Origin: Hypoxylon rubiginosum
Taxonomy: Eukaryota; Ascomycota; Sordariomycetes; Xylariales; Hypoxylaceae
Length of the DNA stretch: 64,000 nucleotides
Reading direction: 5' to 3'
Assembly: GCA_902806565.1 (NCBI GenBank)
Contig: CADCXA010000042.1
Coordinates: 372,001-436,000, forward strand
The notes under the pieces were generated by a model that had not been told where the DNA came from, did no database searches, and saw only the letters and a list, made by a program, of their open reading frames with translations. The position numbers were made by a program, and so were the translations under genes. Within the stretch, counting starts at the first letter, position 1, and every line of letters begins with the position of its first letter. Shown in pieces: positions 1 to 11,589 of this stretch.

Positions 1-125
1 TGGCCTTTGGCCTCGAGTCTACGGATGACTCGGTCGACTTGGTCGGGCGTCAGCTTGGCAGCGTCCCAAACGGCCACGGCGATGTCTCTGTACGTATCCG
101 CCGACCATTGCGTCTTGGGTGGCAT
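1..125 (-). CDS. Myb-like small protein, N-terminal fragment cut by the window edge
   Basis: An ATG on the minus strand (bases 125-123) opens a frame that runs off the left edge after 41 complete codons. It begins MPPKTQW, followed by a predicted helix and the segment TPDQVDRVIRRLEAKG. That layout (an aromatic residue, a helix of about 15 residues, a short turn, a second helix ending in KG) matches the start of the Myb-like domain in the minus-strand gene at 1113-2081 (TTIGNHMRTLGYGFT region). I therefore infer a sixth member of the local Myb-like group, most likely DNA-binding or chromatin-associated. The third helix lies outside the window, so the assignment is tentative. The coding sequence is GC-rich compared with the AT-rich spacer upstream of it. 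Confidence 0.5.
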   Translation of the reverse strand, partial: MPPKTQWSADTYRDIAVAVWDAAKLTPDQVDRVIRRLEAKG

Positions 126-1112
126 GATGGCGGCGTATTCCGTTGGCGGATCTTAAACGATGGACGGAAAGGAGAGATGAAGAAATATTAATAGAAGATG
201 TGACGATCACAAGGAACAATCAAAGATTGATCACGGATGTGAAAGTTGTGGAGGGTGAGACGCGAGGTGTTGTGGTTTAGTATTGGACAGACCCAGCAGC
301 CTAGAAATAGAAATAGAGAAATAGGGTACGTGTTGATCAAGGAAAGAACGACGTTCAGATATACACCACAAGCCGGTGTACCTACGTAGATGAGATACCT
401 TCTGCGGGGTGTTACGAAGGAAGGCAGCCAGCCTGGTTACAGTATGCCACTCGTTGCCTTGGGTACCTATGTAGTAAGTTCAAATCCAGTTGCAGCGATG
501 GCTTGCTTCCAACTTGGAGTTTGTAGCTACTTACATGGGGGCAGGCTACCCTACTGAACCCTACTACCTCTTGTAGCCCTGCCACCGAGTAAATAACTCC
601 ATGGAAAGGGCAGATTTGCCTCTCATCACCTTGGTAAGACTGACCTTGGGACCATAGGCGTCTATGTACACACTCCTTCGTGGTCCCTGTCTACAACTAG
701 GACTAGGGGACTAATACGTCATCTAATAGGATTGTTAGCCATCAAATTTTATTCCCATATACCTAGGCCTGCTCCTAACTCCAGACTACCTGATCAACGC
801 AATGCCACAGTGTTGTACAGAAGCCCCCCTGGGCATGTTCCTCTAGCCCCCCACCATTCCCTAGACAAGCACACGTGAGTCTTCATTCTCTATTCACTTC
901 GGGTAACAATAACGACTCAATATGAACGGGCAGAGGGCGCCAAAAGATGCCCAGCATGGCTCATTAGCTCAACTCCACCATAGCACAGCTTAGTCAGGTT
1001 GGGATGTTCTGTGCCGATGCAATCTTCGAATGGCTCCTATGCCTCGCCATAAAACCTATTGAACTGTTTTAGTATCTGGCATGTGAGAATAGTAAATATG
1101 AGTGTAATGAGC
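126..1112. other. Spacer, no gene seen
   Basis: This is the 5' side of the edge gene (minus strand) and the 3' side of the next minus-strand gene. It contains several copies or fragments of the TACCTA/TAGGTA motif. I see no supported coding region. Confidence 0.5.
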
Positions 1113-2081
1113 TTACCCTGAGGAACCGTAATGGTCATCAGGCCCCGGTAGTCCATCTGCTGCCAAGGCTAGAACAGCTTCATCCTCGTCCTGTGGCTCA
1201 TCGTCCTCCTCAAGCCGCTGGCGTTTCGAAGGCTGTTCATCGAGGGCCGAGCCATCTTGTCCCAGACTCAAGTCGTCTGTCTCTTCAACAGGAATTTCCG
1301 ACATGTCAACAGCTGCGCCAGTAGCATCTGACTTGTTCTCATGCACATGGTCCGGTGATTGGTCGGAGCCGTCAATGGGAGCAGGCTGCTTCCTAGGTCG
1401 CCCACGACCCGGACCAGGGCGTCGTGTAATGGGGTTTGAAGTAGGATCGTTTCTGCGCTGGCTATCTGTGGAGCCGTTCGACTCGGTCTTGTGTTGAGCT
1501 CTGCGAAGCCCTTGGAAATGTTGGCTAGCATGAGACCATTAGCCTCTTGGTTCAGTACATGTACAAGGCTGAACGTATCGACAGGTACGAGGGGGGCGTG
1601 GGAGTCCATAGAGATCCTTGTCTCGACTACCACGCATCCGCGACCCAATTGCCGCATTACATCACCTCGCCGGTAAGCTAGATAGTAGGCGACAAGGCGA
1701 CACATTACATATCATATGCAGCTAAGTTGATATCTACATAGTACTGTGCCTAGTAAGGCATCTCCGAGCTATCGGAGTGGGATACAAGGTATATGTAGAC
1801 CCTAATGCACAACTATGCATACGGTGAGAGCCGGGATGAAATGCGCAGTTCGGATTAAGAGACTTAAATTCGATCATCTGGACTGGGACGCTATTCTGCA
1901 AGACAAAGAAGAAACAAAGCTTCACTCACCGGCATCCCTCATTAGTAAAGCCATATCCTAGGGTTCGCATATGGTTGCCAATGGTAGTCCATTCTGCGCC
2001 GCTTATTACGCCGATGTTCTTGACTGAGAGGATGGTGAAGAACAGGTCTTTATCAGCCCTGTCATTCCAGTTCTTGTTCAT
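1113..2081 (-). CDS. Myb-like domain protein with AT-hook-type tail (2 exons)
   Basis: Exon 1 is 2081-1930 and exon 2 is 1524-1113; spliced, they give 187 residues. The start is the ATG of MNKNWNDRADKDL; the frame stays open upstream but without another ATG. Residues 4-58 form a Myb-like fold: an initial Trp, a D-rich helix 1, AEW at the start of helix 2, then GYGFTNEGCRQHFQGLRR as helix 3. The splice (CG|GTGAGT to CTAG|C) restores the helix-3 reading NEGCRQHFQ, which supports the exon choice although the intron is long (405 nt). Downstream comes an AT-hook-like core, GRGRPRKQP, then a very acidic C-terminus with a KRQR patch. This implies a nuclear, minor-groove DNA-binding role. TCAG|GGTAAGC overlaps the stop codon and could be a donor for a further 3' exon. 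Confidence 0.75.
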
Positions 2082-4809
2082 CTTCGCACCCGAGTCTTGG
2101 TAGCTCCGAGCCGTCAAGGCTAGAGCTGAAAAGTGACGGGGTGACGGGAGACGGGAGACTGGTACGATTCAGGTACTAGGTTGAGTATGTGTATGTGGGA
2201 ACTACTATAACAATAAGCTGCCCTTCACGTGCGAATCACGAAAATTGATAGAGATGGGAGCTTTTGAGAGGTTGAGAAGAATGGGTAAAGGAGCTTGAAT
2301 TGGAGCTATCTGAAATCTGAATTACGCGGTCCGAAGCAATAGTGGGCCGACTTTCTTGGCTCTGGTCTTAGGGGGGGACCAGAGGGCACCTAATAGAATG
2401 GAACTTTGAAGAAAAAAGATCCGAAGTTGCTGGCTGGACCCTGACGCACGGATTGTATGATGATCCGGGCCCTTTGCCGTGTCGCACTGAATGAAAAGCC
2501 TGTAGCGATAGTATTAAGTTTAGATACCAAGATAGATATATCACGTGAGCCCACTCTAAATAATATACGTACATGTCTCAATGTCTTAATGTCTCTCTCA
2601 TACTCCGACAATTACTATAATCATAAGTAGTAACGAAATCGGTGAATGCAGCGAAAACTCAACAGGTAAAAGCACCTACATATATCTAACTCCTGAGTAC
2701 ATAAGTGCCTAAGATGTATGCATAATGCACCTCAACTACGGGCCGAGGCGGAAACGGGAACTCACCGTATCTTCCGGACATGACCAAAAATTCGAGGTCA
2801 TCGTTTGCTTCGCTGCTTCGTTCGGTCTTCACACCTCTCCTCCGATCTGCGCTAGTTCAAGGCATATGCATGCACTTTACACCAAAACCGGAAAAGCGCA
2901 TCTATTCTGAAACATCACGTGAGATGGCGACCAGGACGTGAAAGGTCTTTAGGTCCCCCTGTACACAGTGTTGACATTTTCGACCCCAACGCGTCCCCAA
3001 CCCCAGCCCCGTCATTTCTTTTTATTGACAGATTTTCGTGTTTGTGACCTATTTATTTCTTCAACGGTCACACTCCAGATCGGCCAAGTCTCCCAAGTAT
3101 CTTCCAGTGAATCTGTTAAGGGAGAAGCAACGAAATATTGCTCCCCGAGGTACTTCGTACGTATGATACTATGTCAGACATGTATATGTGAGTACGAAAT
3201 CTTTTTCTGTCGTTTGAAGAAGTGCGGTCTCTCCCCACTAGAGGATCAAGAGGGGCTAGGAGCAAACAACTTTGAAGTCTCGGGATGTTCAACATTCTCC
3301 TCCCAAGGAACGCAAGCATCCTCTCATCTGCTTCAAGCGAAGAGTCTTCATCAATTGACTACAGGGGTATTTGGCAGTTATCTCAATGTGGAACAAGCTG
3401 TTCCTGAATAGAACGTGGTTTGCTTCACTAGGTGTTCGTCACGACAGATCTCTGGGGATTCTGGAGAGCCATTCGCCAATGGATGATCTGGACATGTTGC
3501 CTCGAGATAGAGGTGTGAGATAATGCAACGAATTCGCCAATGGCTCGCCTCGATGTTGGAACTAACAGGCCAGATCGAGTACATGCGAGTCCACATCCCA
3601 GCCTCCTGAATTGTTCGATGACTCACACACGACTACACCACCCCCCAGCACCCCTCGGTACCCTCGAATTGTACCCACCCTCTTTCGGCATTTTTACTAC
3701 AAATGTGGCGGCAGCCGGTTGCTCGGAGATCTGTTCCTGAAGCTAGCTTTGTGTTACTTCTATCTTATGGCCCTCCCGATTGGTTTGTGAATTCCATCTG
3801 TTAAGACAAGACTACGATGACTTTCTGTTGGGCTTCTGCTACACCGTGAAAAAATACTGCAGTTAAAAGTATGATGGATCTACTTCAACAAAACTCGCCT
3901 TGCCGTCACTATGCATACCTATCCAGCTAATCGCTTTCCTCTGAGCCTACTCAAGCCTATGTGTAGTCAAAGCTGAAAAGGTACCTCCAAGACTCCAAGA
4001 GCCTTTGAGAACCCCTGGGTAGAAGAGAGAGAACAGAGCAGGGGTTAGAAAAACCACTTTACGCGGTGTGCCGCGTTACCATCCCACTTTCGCGCCCAAC
4101 CCCACCAGACACACGCCCCTTTACCCCTTGATCAACCCTTAGCCAAGACAAAGTAGTCAATTGGATGCTCGCCTCGCTGAGTTGCTAGGCAACCGTGCCT
4201 CTCGTACTGTTCTCCATTCGGATACTCGTTGAAGGTAGAATGGCAGCGTGAAGCAAGCGTGCTCTTCATGCAAGCACTTAAAGAGGCCTTGTCACGATAC
4301 CCTTGCCCTTTTCCATTCCCAATGTAGCCAGCAAAACGGGAGCTAGATGCATTTTGATGCGTTTCTCTCCCTCTTTCGTCCTAGACATAGCTCTTTTTAC
4401 AATGGAAATAATATTCCTTTAGCTTCATTATCTCTCTCCTTCAAACGCTTCCTCCTCTTGCCACTGGCTATCCGGCTTGTCCCCACCCTTCGTCATACCT
4501 CACCTCACCATATTCGATCGACAACCTGATGTGATCCTCCCAACGACCTGCCAGGCTTTCCAGGAGCTTTATCTAGAAGCTTTCCCATATATTCCACTTG
4601 CCTGCCCTCACCAACTTTCACAGTTATTCAATTCGTGACTCCCTTATTCCATTTTCACTCCTACATGTTCGAGATATCCTTGAAATCGAGGGCTGTATCC
4701 AACCGCCTCACACCCAGCTGTGCACTTCTTATTCAGAACGCTCGGCTTCTCTGAATCCCTCACTTGCCCTACCATTATCGAGTTATTGGAATAGCAGAGC
4801 ACTTCCATC
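2082..4809. other. Divergent spacer between two Myb-like genes
   Basis: The 2.7 kb lie between a minus-strand and a plus-strand Myb-like gene and should hold both promoters. From about 4300 the plus strand becomes CT-rich, as is usual for a fungal 5' leader. No convincing coding region is present; the longest open frame (2968-3411, plus) opens with TTG and has no family signature. Confidence 0.5.
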
Positions 4810-5671
4810 ATGTCTACCAACAATGACAACTCCATGGCCAGATTCCTGTTTGCTATCTTGCAGCAGAAGAACCTCAAGGATGTGAGTTTGAACGGCCATC
4901 GCAAATGTATTCACCGGCCGCCGAGAGAACTAACACTGGGGCTAGATTGACTGGAACAGGGTTGCTCATGACCCAGTTCTGACCCAGCAGATTACCAATG
5001 GTCATGCTGCTCGAATGAGATACTCGCGCTTCAGGTCCTCTATTTTGAATCTTGAGCCGACCCGGCGCAACCGGACAAGTCAGCCGAGATCTCGAGTCAC
5101 CAAGTCGAAGAAAGAGGCGAAAGGGAAGAAGGACGAAATCGTCAAGTCCGAGTCTGTCCCGCCCTCGTCCATGTCTCCAGAGCCCCCGCTTGCACAGGAT
5201 TCGCGCGAGGGCACTGCCACAATAATCAAGCAGGAGAGCTCGCCATACAGTTTCGACTACCGACTCACACCACGCCTGACTCCGGGGCCGACCTCAGCTA
5301 TGTCGCACACACCTGGCCTGATCCAGCCCCGGCTTCTCACCCCGTGCAGCGACGGCGACGGCTATTCTCCCTCCCCTAGCCTGACATCTAGCCCTGTTGG
5401 TGACCTGATCAATCCTCAGAGCTCATTCGATTACCGATCGTCCCCATGCCCCGAACGACCCGATCCGATGTGGTCGCAAGTGCCATCCTTCCCTACATTC
5501 GGCGCTACTACGTACTCGTTCGATGCGTACGAGAACGGATCTTGCGAACCTTGCGAACATCCCCACATGCACCATCAATCGGCAGCAAATCTGGGCCTCC
5601 CTACACAGTCGATTGAGTCGGAAGGGGATTACATCGTGGTGAAACATGAGGACTGGGATCAATTTCACTGA
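4810..5671 (+). CDS. Myb-like domain protein with Ser/Pro-rich tail (2 exons)
   Basis: Exon 1 is 4810-4881 and exon 2 is 4946-5671, giving 265 residues. The intron has GTGAGT, CTAAC and CTAG signals and falls in phase 0 after codon 24, inside the domain. Residues 7-58 carry the Myb-like pattern: helix 1 RFLFAILQQ, then IDWNRVAHD (helix 2), then GHAARMRYSRFRSSI (recognition helix). The basic stretch at 60-85 (SRVTKSKKEAKGKK) could be a nuclear signal. The rest is disordered, Ser/Pro-rich, with repeated SFDY motifs, and ends in an acidic tail with VVKHEDW. The gene at 16261 has the same first-exon length, the same first intron position and an SFDY motif, so the two are probably paralogues. The role is inferred as transcription- or chromatin-related; targets are unknown. 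Confidence 0.8.
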
Positions 5672-7360
5672 TGGCAAGACGATATGACGCTAGACGCTAT
5701 GATATCAATTCGTATGAACACACGACTCTCTTTGCTGGAAATTCGGGGTTTGGGGGGGTCATCTCTGGGGGTCGCAGACGCGCTACGAACTAGTATTTTC
5801 AATTTGGATCATAAAACTCGGGCGTTCGGGGAGTGAGGACGAGGTGTCGTCGTGTCTGGCGTTGTGTGCTGTTGACTTCGCGTGTTTGAAACTCTGTACG
5901 ATTACTGCGCTATGCTGTTGTGTGCTGTGACGTGAATACTGTAGTACATACCTGGCATGCTGGGAGTTGGACAAGGATGAATAGAATCGCCACGATCTTC
6001 GAATGGACAGGTTCATCATTCACAACGAGTGTTAATCTGTGCTGTCACGAAATCGCACTGCAGAAAGCAATGCTAGCCCCGGCCTCGGCACTGATGATGA
6101 AGATGTCGTGTGTTGAATCGTCCCAACTAGGCAGACTAACTCAGATCATCTCAAAGCGGCATATTTCGGCGTACATGATGCGTTGCCATCTTGAGTGTAT
6201 TGCCTAAGTAGAAAAAAATGACGATACCCTAAGTCTTGTGTGGCGAGAGTACCAAGGGTTGATAACCATGCAATTGGAGTTGTTCTTCGGCTGTGACAGA
6301 TAGAGAATCACGATACCGAGCCATCTCTTCTCTAATGCAGGTTCTACCACAGTTGGTATCCAGCTCGTCGGCCTTGATCCTCTACCATGACTTCTGACAG
6401 GTCATACAGTACTTCTGCGTGCGTGTGCTTGGGGGGGTTTGGTCGCCGTCATCATTATCGAATGATTTTCGAATAGTATCACATAAGAACCGTACATAGA
6501 TGATGCCCGTAGGCTATCCAGTTTCGTAAAAAAAGGATGGGACATGGACAATCACCAGTTCAATATTTGCACATTGCCCCAACGGAACCCCCTGAGGGTT
6601 TAAGGCTGATCTGGTGTTGCATCGGGCGAGCACACCAAACAGCCTGTGATATATACCGTTAACGACTAGGTAGCCGGGTACTTCGCTTCCCGAGAACCAG
6701 GTTCGTCCGCGGATGTTGACATCAGCGGCTTGCTACCTAGGTAGTGGTACAGGTACCGGGCATGGGGGCCCCCCTGCGGCCCCCCGGTTCACACCCAGGC
6801 ATCGCAGCTTTCTCACCGAGATGGTGGCGTTCAGCCATCCCAGAACAGGCCAATATCAGCGATGGAAGAAGTCGATCTCGGCGCCCGTGGCTTGTCTTCT
6901 ATATATAGCAAGTTAAACGAGAAGAAAAAAACGAGGAGAGAAACGCGGGGTTATCATGGTCTTTAGTCATATCTCAATTCACCCGTTTTGCTTCTTCTTC
7001 TTATCGCCCCAAGTATGTATCTACAGAAGAGAGAGAGGCCGTGCTTCTGCGGCACGGTCAGCTACAGCGTATCACAGGCTTACACCGACTTCTTGACCTA
7101 ACGGGCCTCGAGGAGGCCGTGCAAATGCATAAGTGCTTTCCCATGAGGAAACTCGGTTCGGCACCAGAGTGCTCTAGATGCCAAGTACCTACCGTGAATA
7201 CCCTTATCACATCGGCATATCGTCAGATGCGCAGCTAACCCCTCCCTCACCAATGCCTCGCTTAGGAAGTACCTAGCAAGCCGATTGTGGCCAGCATCTC
7301 CGGCTCGCGTCTTTTTTCGCACTTTTCATGTGCGGTAGGCAATGCCTCTAAGAGCCGGTG

Positions 7361-7399
7361 AGCCAAGAAGCACACCCAAGGAAGGTGTGCTTCTTGGCT
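7361..7399. repeat. Perfect 16-bp inverted repeat (hairpin)
   Basis: AGCCAAGAAGCACACC is followed by the 7-nt loop CAAGGAA and then by its exact reverse complement. No mismatch occurs in the stem. No gene overlaps it. Confidence 0.9.
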
Positions 7400-8104
7400 T
7401 TCTACCTGCATTGATCGGACATCTCGTGACGCCTAAGGGCCTAATGCCGACGCACGGACTCCTGACTGCGAAAGAAACCGCCGTTCTCCCTCCACCACCA
7501 TGGTCCGGCCAGCCGACTTGTTGGTTGTGGATCTTTGCCCATCGTGCTCTGGAACCCGCTGCAGAAAGATAGGCGAGCAGCAAGCAGGCAGGCCCACTGC
7601 AGAAGAAGGGTGACATCGAGAATTTCCCGGTTTGTAAGTTTACCATGCCCACGATCTTGCTTTCGGTGTGCTCTGTTTGTCCTTTCTGTCACTTATCAGG
7701 TTGCGGAGTTAACGCTAGGTATTGCTATGTAGCTTTTATGAGTTTTGACAAAAACACTTCTGCATGGGTCCTCTCTCTATCTGGCCATCTTCCCGCCGAT
7801 GCGGACTTAAACATTGAGAGATGGGATGGAGAAGCGGTCCCGAAGTGTTGCATGCGAAATGGCTGATGTAACGTCCTGTCTTCTAAGAACCAACGATAGT
7901 CTTATCTAAGTACCTACATGTTTATTGTATGTCGACAACTTGAGACGGTACATGTGAGATGAATAGTTCCGTACTGGAACCACGATGTGCTATTTCCGGT
8001 CGGAACACTCTGGATCTATGTGGCCGCTGACTTCATCAGGTATGCTGTAACAAGAAGCTGACTACACGATTCCATCTGTCTAGATAGCACGCGGACTTGT
8101 GTAA

Positions 8105-8137
8105 GACTTGTGCAAGGTTTAGACCTGTGCAAGGTTT
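8105..8137. repeat. Direct repeat of a GACYTGTGCAAGGTTT 16-mer
   Basis: Two copies (8105-8120 and 8122-8137) differ at one base. A shortened third copy (GTGCAACCC) follows and a degenerate one (ACTTGTGTAAG) precedes. They lie in a gene-free, AT-rich region. Confidence 0.7.
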
Positions 8138-10235
8138 GTGCAACCCCCGGGGGTGACCGTCTGTCTTGGGTCATCTATTTGGTGAGATTGGTCAAATGTT
8201 TCCTGGGACAGCAAGAGTTACCTACCTTCGACATCTTGGTTTCTGATTTCAGATTAAAAATTTGAAACTAGTTGTAGATGAATGCACACCGTACGCGATT
8301 GATATTCTCTCTCAGGGAATCTAACGTTGACTTGAGTCTCTTTGGGACTGATACTCATTGAAAGCACTAGTACCCCATTACCCGAATATTGGATTTCCAT
8401 ATGTATGCACAAGTGAAGGGAGTTTCCCCAGGATAACTAGATCCTTCGTTCTTTATTCTTTTCTGATTAGTCATCTCAAACTGAGAATAGCTTGGCTGAG
8501 GCTTCTACTCTGAACTCATAAAGCAAAGCTGACGAACTTGATATTGATCTTAATGACGCTTGTAGTTGGTAAGACTGAATATGAGTTTCTGTAGGTAACC
8601 TTACGTGTGTTTTGCTCGAGTCTGTCTATAAGCTGGATTGATAAGTTTTCTAAGACGCTCACGTGTTCTTAGAGGCTCATTCGTACTTCATGTAATCTTG
8701 ATAAGAGTCTGCATGAACTGGAGACATACTGTTAACATGTCAGCCAACCAGGAATTCTTGATAGGCAATATTTACGTGAGTTGAGCCTCTTACTAGCTCC
8801 AGTTTCAGGGGAGGATCAACGTCACCCTACATCTACTTCTCAAAGCAACTTATTCAATAGATCTCTTTTACGGATATAAATAGTTATCTCCTGGAAGTTG
8901 GTATACCGTGTTAGCGTCAGCTTAGCAATATTATACTAGCCATGAATGCTTTATAATCTGCTTTAAAAATATTTCAACTACTGGGTCTTGGCAACTTCGT
9001 TGCTATCAAGATTTTTTCGAGTATCCCCATAACTTCCAAATATTACGGCATATAGACCCGCAAATCCAGGGGCAAGTAAAATTTTTTTTTAATCAATAGG
9101 TATGATTTTGGAGGATTCATCGGGAACAATCAACTTTCTTTTATCATTGACACATTGTAAAAGGATGAGTTCTCGGGGTTTCCCTGGTGCCCGTATGGTG
9201 GTCTTTGAGGTGGATTGACAGCAGTTTTTTCCTGGTTAAGAGTTCAAAATACTGAGAATTGATGCCACAGTGGCATCGCCATTAGAGCAAAAATGTTACT
9301 TAGTTTCGCCAAGGTAACATTTTATGGGTTCACTTTGAACCTGCTTAATAATATCGGCGATAGAGAAAAGCTGACTCGTGGACATACATTCTTTACTCTG
9401 AATATTTGGCTATTCCCGCGGTGATACTGGTTATCGCCGATCTTTTAATATGTAGTTGGTGCCCACCCACAAGACGACATCTTGGTTTTATGATACGTTG
9501 GCAGTAAAATGCATAGCAACTGCAACGCATTTGCGAAATAATTGGAACCCTACTCCGGCGAAGTTGAGTGGATCCGAAGCCGTGATTGGCAACTATTCCG
9601 GTTGGGTGACGTGACACGGAGCTAAGTAGTTTAATTCCACGTGTTCCGGGGCTACCGTTCGTTATAGTGCAGATATTCCGGTATGTGTCTTCCAAGGAGC
9701 CCTCCCATATTGAGAATGCCGGCTGGAGAGACATTTCGAACTGCCGTCTTTCTATGAAATCGTGTCATTTTCATATACGTATAATTTTCAACATCGAAGG
9801 ACATATAGTGACGTCTAGTACTAAACTTTGCTGGCTCATACGCCATCCACTTTTGTGCGGATCCATCCTCCGCATCTCCCGCTGCTAACTCCGGACCTAG
9901 GTTCGATACATCATCAATAGTCGATCTTGTGTTAGAGCTATCCGTATCTATGTGGGGAGGTAAGCTAATGAGATACGTGACCGAAAAAAGCTAGCATGTC
10001 CTTCCATGCCATGCAGTAAGGTGACAAGCGGCTGATTAGCCTCAACCCAAGTCTGGTTTCAAGATGCTGCGAGTATATAGCCTACCTATCTTTATCTCCC
10101 AACCCACCCATCTCCACACCCGCGTCATGAATGCGAAATCCGCAGACTCTGGAACCCTAAAGAAATGAAGTAGGAGGATACGGTGAGCGATATGTACCTA
10201 GGTAATGAATAAGCAGGAGCAAGCCTGTGTATTAC

Positions 10236-10244
10236 TATATAAAG
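10236..10244 (+). promoter_or_regulatory. TATA box of the alcohol dehydrogenase gene
   Basis: TATATAAAG lies 148 bp before the ATG. The CAAC/CACC-rich stretch between it and the ATG looks like a fungal 5' leader. Confidence 0.55.
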
Positions 10245-10383
10245 GCAAGACAGGAGTCACTTTTAGTCCAAGGCCCTGTTAGATATCACTAATCCCTCTC
10301 AACAACACTCACCTGCTTAATACACACCACACCCTTTGAAAGACCCCCTTTTCAAACAACCGTACCTAATTCGGCATCTCAAC

Positions 10384-11589
10384 ATGGCGAGTCCCAAGTT
10401 CCAAGGCTGGTTGGGCAAGACCCCTGAGTCGGTCAATGGAAAGATGGAATGGGGAGAATTTGAGCCTAAGAAATGGTCCGAAGATGATGTCGACATTGAG
10501 ATCTCACACTGCGGTATCTGCGGCTCCGACCTTCACATGCTGAAGTCGGGTTGGGGACCAACCCCTTATCGTTCGTCTTCCCTTTCCACTCTTCGTACGC
10601 TTGGTCTAACATTCTTATAGCTTGCGTCGTAGGACACGAGATCGTCGGCAGGGCGGTACGTGTGGGAGACAATGTTAAGCACGTCAAGGTCGGCGACAGG
10701 GTCGGAGTAGGTGCACAAGCTCGATCTTGCCAGAAGAGCACCTGTCCGGACTGCAGCGCCGGCTTGCAGTCGTACTGCGGTAACGAGACCATCAACACCT
10801 ACGGCTCCATCTACCCCAACAACGAAGGCAAGAGCTACGGTGGCTACGCAGATTATAACCGTACCAATGGCGGTTTCGTTGTCAAGATCCCGGACGGACT
10901 GGATTCGGCCGTCGCGGCGCCGATGTTGTGTGGTGGTGTTACAATGTACTCCCCTTTGAAGTCCTACGGTTGTGGCCCGGGTAAGACAGTTGGAATTGTC
11001 GGCGTTGGTGGACTGGGCCATTTCGGTGTCCTTTTCGCCAAGGCTTTGGGCGCGAGCAAGGTCATTGGCATTTCAAGGAAGTCCGACAAGCGGGACGATG
11101 CGCTCAAGCTTGGTGCCGACGAGTACATTGCCACGGGCGAGGAGAAAGACTGGGAGACCAAGCATGCACGATCTATAGATCTTATCGTCTGCACGGTATC
11201 CAGCGAAAAGATGCCCTTGGAAGGCTATCTCCGTCTTCTGAAAACGAAAGGAACTTTTATCCAGGTTGGGTATGTTGACCCCTATTCTATCATTGATTGA
11301 GGTTGTGGACTGTGTGCATACTAACATCTAGCACAGTGCCCCTGATGGAGGTAACCTACCTCCCATCAGCGCTTTCACGTTGATTATGAACGGCATCAAG
11401 GTTGGCGGTAGTGCCATTGGTTCTCCTGGGGAGATCGAGGAAATGTTGCAACTTGCAGCGGACAAGAAGATTAAGGCGTGGGTCCAAGAGCGCCCCTTGA
11501 AGGACGCGAACAAAGCCATCGTTGACATGGAAGATGGCAAGGCACGTTTCAGATACGTGCTTGTAAATGAGAACTATGGTCATCATTAG
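10384..11589 (+). CDS. Zinc-dependent, NADP-type alcohol dehydrogenase (Adh6/CAD family, 3 exons)
   Basis: Exons are 10384-10570, 10621-11269 and 11337-11589, giving 362 residues, the usual family length. It should reduce aldehydes to alcohols (cinnamyl or medium-chain) with NADPH in the cytosol. The catalytic zinc site is visible: HCGICGSD with Cys46, and GHE with His68-Glu69. The structural zinc Cys cluster follows (C-x4-C-x2-C-x7-C in QKSTCPDCSAGLQSYC). The Rossmann motif GVGGLGHFG is followed by SRKSDKR, a basic stretch typical of NADP rather than NAD preference. Both introns are confirmed by family sequence: the first splice restores TPYPCVVGHE, the second QVGAPDGG. The gene stands alone between Myb-like genes, so its pathway cannot be inferred from context. 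Confidence 0.93.

Larger units (their letters stand above)
5672..10383. other. 4.7-kb gene-free stretch with short repeats
   Basis: No supported gene. Contents: a G5C5-type GC palindrome near 6764-6774, a perfect 16-bp hairpin at 7361-7399, a direct 16-mer repeat at 8105-8137, and an AT-rich segment from about 8200 to 9900. A TATA element just upstream of the alcohol dehydrogenase closes the stretch. The open frames seen on both strands are short and overlap each other without codon bias. Confidence 0.5.

Noticed and set aside
2968..3411. 147-codon plus-strand open frame
   Set aside because: It starts with TTG, has low-complexity composition and no motif, and lies in a promoter-like spacer.
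9393..9890. Overlapping open frames on both strands
   Set aside because: AT-rich spacer DNA; neither frame has codon bias, splice support or a recognisable motif.
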